This document shows positions 4,256-7,225 of a stretch of DNA of 7,225 nt, piece after piece (position 1 is the first letter of the stretch; every line of letters begins with the position of its first letter). The translations under genes and the position numbers were made by a program. The stretch lies in assembly GCA_016839545.1 (NCBI GenBank), contig JAEOUB010000606.1:1-7225 (forward strand). Direction: 5' to 3'. The notes below the pieces were generated by a model that was given only the letters and a program-made list of their open reading frames with translations, searched no databases and was not told where the DNA came from. Source of the stretch: Candidatus Kariarchaeota archaeon. Lineage in GTDB: Archaea > Asgardarchaeota > Heimdallarchaeia > Heimdallarchaeales > Kariarchaeaceae.

Positions 4256-6214
4256 TCAGAGTACAAGTGCCAGGATGATCATGATGGGAATGACAAAGGA
4301 TGCACCGACTGCCAGTCCAGGGCCAATTGTAGATGACAGGTCCTTGGCCTTCTCCTCATCGTAGCGTCGATCGATCAGGATTCGTGTGAGTCCACCCAGT
4401 GCCATGGGTACGGCCATATGCGGCGGGAACAGCATCCCTATCACTATGCCCAGAAAGACGTCTGTGCCCAGTTTTGTAAACAGGACTGCCAGTCCCATAA
4501 CGATAAAGAACACTTGCAGGTCGATGAAGCTGGTGACATCACGTGATGCAAAACTGGCAAGGATTGCTCCCTGGACAGGGAAGGCAGGAGCGGGAAATTC
4601 TGCAGTACCAATACCGAGAGCCGACCACATCAGCAGAGCGAAGATCGGTGTGGTAACTGTGGTCGCCAGATATCCCGCAATATATGCCTTGAGCACTCGC
4701 TTCTCACCGATACCATTCATTCTACCAAGTTTGGTTGCAGATACAATTCCAGCACTGCCATCAGATTCTGTGCTGGGCATAGCAACGTAGGAAGTGAAGC
4801 CAGTGCCGCCGGCTAGAAATATGGGCAGGACATCAAAGATGAACGGAGGGGCAATGGCAGAGTTGGACTTTGCAGTGCCGACGATATAGAGGTAGCCGTT
4901 GACCATACCTCCAAGGATAATATTCCAGAACATTAAGACCGCTACGATCCACAGTGCAACACCGGGCAGGATCTGCAGGGAGTGGACATAGGTGACAATT
5001 ATGACATAGATGGCGGTGAAGACAAGGAGGACGGTCTTGTTCTTTGCCAGGAGACCAAGGAGCGAGGGTTTCTTGGCAGATTCTGTATCAGATTCCGTAG
5101 ATTCTGTATCAGATTCTGTACCAGATTTGGCAGACTCTGTCTCAGATTCTGAGGATTCTGCTGATACAGCTGATTCCACTGGCTTTCGCAGAGCAGGAAT
5201 GAAGGTACTCAACAATTTTCGCAACAGGGGGAACAGTACTCCCCAGGCAATGGGACCCACGATCAGACCTCCCAGCATGATCGCCAGTGCAGGTACAAAG
5301 TAGACCTCCTGCAATAACAGGTTGAAGACATCAAAGAAGCCACCGCTCTCTGGACTGACTGACAGGGGTGCCAGCAGGAAGATGCCGAGGAAGGTGTAGA
5401 GCAGGGTCGACACAAAAAACGGCGTCACACTCACCTTGGGCTTCCCAATCAGAATTCCGGCAGCAAACAGTGCCAGACCCACGGGACCTAGCATGATACC
5501 GAATATAGAGTTCTGGCCAATATTGGAGAGATCAATGATAAACAGCTGGGGTACCAGAACAGTGACCAGTGCCACGATAAATCCCCAGCGTGCCAGCCTC
5601 CAGAACAGTGGACCCTTGGTCTGTGCCTCATCGGTGAGCACTCCCACCTGTGAGTTCTGATTGATCACTCCAGGGAAGGGATAGGTCTCATCGTCATTGA
5701 CAAAGGAGTCTTTCATGAACCAGCCAAAGACGAGTCCCATAAATCCCGGCACCAGCATCAGAAAGTAGTGCACCAGCAGTGGCACAATCCACTCGGGTGT
5801 GAATACTGTGCGGGAGGCAATAACTTCAGGTGATGGAAGCAGCCACCATGGTGGCACAAAACTCAGCCCAAAAAATGCAGGGTTGGTTGCCAGCCAGATC
5901 AGGAATAGCAGTCCCACAGATGCCTCTGCTGCCTGGGTGGCACCGTAGGCAATGAGTATCGTGGTTAAATTCTTGCGAGAGGCACCGTGCTTGCGACGGA
6001 GAACCTGGCGACTGATGAGGAGTACTGCCATGGGCCCAATCCCTACGCTCACGAAGCCCATTGAAATTTTTAAGTAGCTTGCCAGCCAGTTCATTCCCAG
6101 CCCCATGATCACTGCCAGGAAGAGGATATAGCGGAGGGAGATGTCTGCTGATTGATCGTCATCGAATGATGGTTGAGTTCGGGTATGAGAGGGTACGAGG
6201 ATCTGTTCTGTCAT
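4256..6214 (-). CDS. OPT-family (oligopeptide transporter) integral membrane protein, 652 aa
   Basis: This protein has roughly 14-16 hydrophobic segments. OPT-like landmarks are the first segments after SADISLRYILFL, the RKNLTTILIAYGATQAAEA segment near residue 90, the DDETYPFPGV loop near 180, and a C-terminal block from GMLFPPHMAVPMALGGLTRILIDRR to a final hydrophobic helix. Family members import oligopeptides or metal-ligand complexes, coupled to protons. The substrate cannot be told here. A hydrophilic loop at about residues 346-381 separates the two halves and consists of Ser/Glu/Thr repeats. The start is set at the ATG at 6214 because GGAGTGA lies five bases upstream; the GTG at 6223 overlaps that site. 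The gene is divergent from a winged-helix regulator and shares a motif-rich promoter region with it. Confidence 0.9.
   Translation of the reverse strand: MTEQILVPSHTRTQPSFDDDQSADISLRYILFLAVIMGLGMNWLASYLKISMGFVSVGIGPMAVLLISRQVLRRKHGASRKNLTTILIAYGATQAAEASVGLLFLIWLATNPAFFGLSFVPPWWLLPSPEVIASRTVFTPEWIVPLLVHYFLMLVPGFMGLVFGWFMKDSFVNDDETYPFPGVINQNSQVGVLTDEAQTKGPLFWRLARWGFIVALVTVLVPQLFIIDLSNIGQNSIFGIMLGPVGLALFAAGILIGKPKVSVTPFFVSTLLYTFLGIFLLAPLSVSPESGGFFDVFNLLLQEVYFVPALAIMLGGLIVGPIAWGVLFPLLRKLLSTFIPALRKPVESAVSAESSESETESAKSGTESDTESTESDTESAKKPSLLGLLAKNKTVLLVFTAIYVIIVTYVHSLQILPGVALWIVAVLMFWNIILGGMVNGYLYIVGTAKSNSAIAPPFIFDVLPIFLAGGTGFTSYVAMPSTESDGSAGIVSATKLGRMNGIGEKRVLKAYIAGYLATTVTTPIFALLMWSALGIGTAEFPAPAFPVQGAILASFASRDVTSFIDLQVFFIVMGLAVLFTKLGTDVFLGIVIGMLFPPHMAVPMALGGLTRILIDRRYDEEKAKDLSSTIGPGLAVGASFVIPIMIILALVL
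5079..5120. repeat. Two tandem 21-bp repeats inside the transporter gene
   Basis: Units 5079-5099 and 5100-5120 differ at one base and encode two in-frame copies of TESDTES on the minus strand. Degenerate Glu-Ser codons continue to about 5179. The length is a multiple of three, so copy-number change would keep the frame. The repeats lie in the hydrophilic loop between the two membrane halves. Confidence 0.85.
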
Positions 6215-6219
6215 GTGGT

Positions 6220-6226
6220 TCACTCC
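6220..6226 (-). promoter_or_regulatory. Shine-Dalgarno that decides the transporter start
   Basis: The minus strand reads GGAGTGA and then five bases to the ATG at 6214. The upstream in-frame GTG at 6223 lies within this site, so it is unlikely to be the initiation codon. Confidence 0.7.
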
Positions 6227-6230
6227 AAGT

Positions 6231-6295
6231 TTAGGATACCTAAGCTAACTAGTTTAGTTTTCCTAATTTATTATGATACCTTATCTCTTAGGATA
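6231..6295. promoter_or_regulatory. Divergent control region with repeated TTAGGATA / GATACCT motifs
   Basis: TTAGGATACCTAA (6231-6243) is an inverted repeat with 5-bp arms. TTAGGATA recurs at 6288-6295 next to the regulator's TATA box. The core TTAGGA also occurs inverted at 6261-6266. GATACCTAA (6235-6243) is echoed by GATACCTTA (6275-6283), exactly 40 bp away. AACTAGTT (6247-6254) is a further small palindrome. The arrangement flanks both promoters and suggests cooperative binding by the adjacent winged-helix protein. Confidence 0.6.
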
Positions 6296-6302
6296 TATAA
6301 AT
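6294..6302 (+). promoter_or_regulatory. TATA element of the winged-helix regulator gene
   Basis: TATATAAAT is a good archaeal TATA box that directly overlaps the TTAGGATA copy at 6288-6295, so a protein bound there should compete with TBP. Initiation is expected near 6320-6326, giving a very short leader. Confidence 0.65.
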
Positions 6303-6331
6303 ATTTTTAAACCTGAAGGGAGAACCTTGTT

Positions 6332-7069
6332 GTGAGCATGGCAACCGATCAGGATCCTCAGGAATCTCAGGAATCTCAGGAATCTCAGAACCTTCAGGAA
6401 TCTCAGGACCCACAGAAACCACAGATTAATTTTATCGAGCTGCTCAGCAATGAGACCCTGATGAGTGTGATCTTCATCCTGCAGACCTATGAATCTCTCA
6501 ATCTCCGCCAGATATCGACAGTCATGGGAATCTCAGAGCCATCTACCCATGCCCATATCAAAAAACTGCTGGACAGGAAGATCATTGAGCTTGACAGCTC
6601 CAAGGCAGGTCAGCGTGGCAAGTATTATCGCCTCCATCCCCTGGTCGAGTCCATCATCGATCGCGGTGAGGCAGATTTCGAGGTCGACCGGGAGAAGATC
6701 ATTGATGCCACCTACTACACCATGATGGGACAGGTGCTGCGTACCGTGTCGATTATGACGCAGCGATTTGGAAGTTACCTCGGCAAGTACCTGGAGAATA
6801 ATGCACAGACATTGGCAAATGACTACCAGAAACAATTGCAAGACGATACAGAGATCAAACCCTCAGCCATTGCATCAGGCAATCTCTCCATGGTACAGGT
6901 ACGTACAGAGGAGGAGTTCAACGAGATCAAGAAGGCCTACACAGACTTTGTAGCAAAAGTCGAGGAGATCAACAGCCGCAATCACAACCTCCAGTACGAG
7001 GACATGTATGAATCTGTGATGATCTCAGGCATTATCATTCCCCTGCTCAAAATCGATCCTCGAAAATAG
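6332..7069 (+). CDS. Winged-helix (ArsR/MarR-like) transcription regulator, 245 aa
   Basis: Residues 7-30 are eight Q-x-x triplets, mostly Gln-Glu-Ser, probably disordered. A winged helix-turn-helix follows at about 34-103: LNLRQISTVMGISEPSTHAHIKKLLDRKIIEL carries the recognition helix, and SSKAGQRGKYYRLHP the wing and second strand. Residues 105-245 are mostly helical and unrecognised, with a membrane-free amphipathic character that could serve dimerisation or ligand sensing. I kept the GTG at 6332, which follows GGGAG (6318-6322) by nine bases; the ATG at 6338 (MATDQD) is an alternative, particularly if the leader is very short. Divergent placement beside the OPT transporter, and shared motifs between them, make control of the transporter and of itself the simplest role. 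The signal is unknown. Confidence 0.85.
   Translation: MSMATDQDPQESQESQESQNLQESQDPQKPQINFIELLSNETLMSVIFILQTYESLNLRQISTVMGISEPSTHAHIKKLLDRKIIELDSSKAGQRGKYYRLHPLVESIIDRGEADFEVDREKIIDATYYTMMGQVLRTVSIMTQRFGSYLGKYLENNAQTLANDYQKQLQDDTEIKPSAIASGNLSMVQVRTEEEFNEIKKAYTDFVAKVEEINSRNHNLQYEDMYESVMISGIIIPLLKIDPRK
6350..6421 (+). repeat. Eight 9-bp repeats at the start of the regulator gene
   Basis: There are eight tandem in-frame 9-bp units beginning CAG, four of them exactly CAGGAATCT. They encode QDP, QES three times, QNL, QES, QDP and QKP. Perfect neighbouring copies at 6359-6385 suggest recent slippage. Changes in unit number would lengthen or shorten only the N-terminal tail. Confidence 0.9.
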
Positions 7070-7225
7070 ACTGGTATTACATGGTCGCATTGTTTGTCGT
7101 GAGAAAGAGGGATGTTGATTTAACTAATTATTCCTAAAGTGGCAAGAATTCACCTGACGTCTCCATACCCATGATTTGAACCGTTTGCCAAACTTGTAAT
7201 GTGTGAAACTTATCACGGTCCACAG

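Noticed and set aside
5010..5303. 97-codon + strand frame with a DSVSDS-like repeat
   Set aside because: The repeat is the antisense reading of the Glu-Ser repeats in the transporter; no start signals are seen.
6533..6841. 102-codon minus strand frame
   Set aside because: It is the shadow of the winged-helix regulator gene.
7131..7137. TTCCTAA after TAACTAATTA, resembling part of the transporter/regulator control region
   Set aside because: It could be a regulator site for a gene beyond the window, but the match is short, A/T-rich and without a visible target gene.
7134..7225. Possible end of a minus strand gene entering from the right edge
   Set aside because: Two minus strand frames are open to the edge for only about 30 codons, with no recognisable motif, so neither can be preferred.

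Overview
The window looks archaeal. Several genes have a TATA element roughly 25-30 bp before the expected transcript start, and one (2467-2868) looks leaderless. Archaeal-type Shine-Dalgarno sequences appear elsewhere, together with a VapBC pair whose antitoxin is of the type common in archaea. A lineage such as an Asgard or Thermoplasmatota relative is possible, but the sequence here does not fix it. No rRNA, tRNA, CRISPR array or insertion sequence was seen.

Left part (1-1886, + strand). The window opens inside a type III glutamine synthetase (GSIII), of which the C-terminal 333 residues are present. Downstream are two small unrecognised genes (70 and 125 codons). Their C-terminal halves look paralogous, and both end in the same kind of tail (YMRNYR and YLRHYR). 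Each is preceded by a nearly identical control region of about 100 bp: a 17-bp dyad (TGTCCAA-N3-TTGGACA), a TGCACA box, a TATA element, and a GTGGG-N6-CCCAC hairpin or dyad exactly 28 nt before the ATG, followed by a conserved GTGAAACA ribosome-binding segment. A hairpin plus T8 terminator separates the two units. This duplicated unit beside a glutamine synthetase is the most unusual part of the window. A nitrogen-responsive regulon, possibly of proteins that modulate glutamine synthetase, is an attractive but unproven reading.

Middle part (2027-4141, - strand). In transcription order: a VapB-VapC toxin-antitoxin pair with a perfect 19-bp palindrome over its start region; a short J-domain protein with a winged-helix-like C-terminus; an unrecognised 133-residue protein with its own TATA element and probably a leaderless mRNA; and a VOC-superfamily (PhnB/glyoxalase-like) protein. 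The last converges on the small + strand genes, with a 140-bp gap at 1887-2026 in which no gene is seen.

Right part (4256-7069). A large OPT-family membrane transporter (- strand) is divergent from a winged-helix transcription regulator (+ strand). The roughly 115-bp region between them carries repeated TTAGGATA and GATACCT motifs around both promoters, so the regulator probably controls the transporter and itself. Both genes carry in-frame repeats rich in Glu-Ser. The last 156 bp hold no gene that can be supported.
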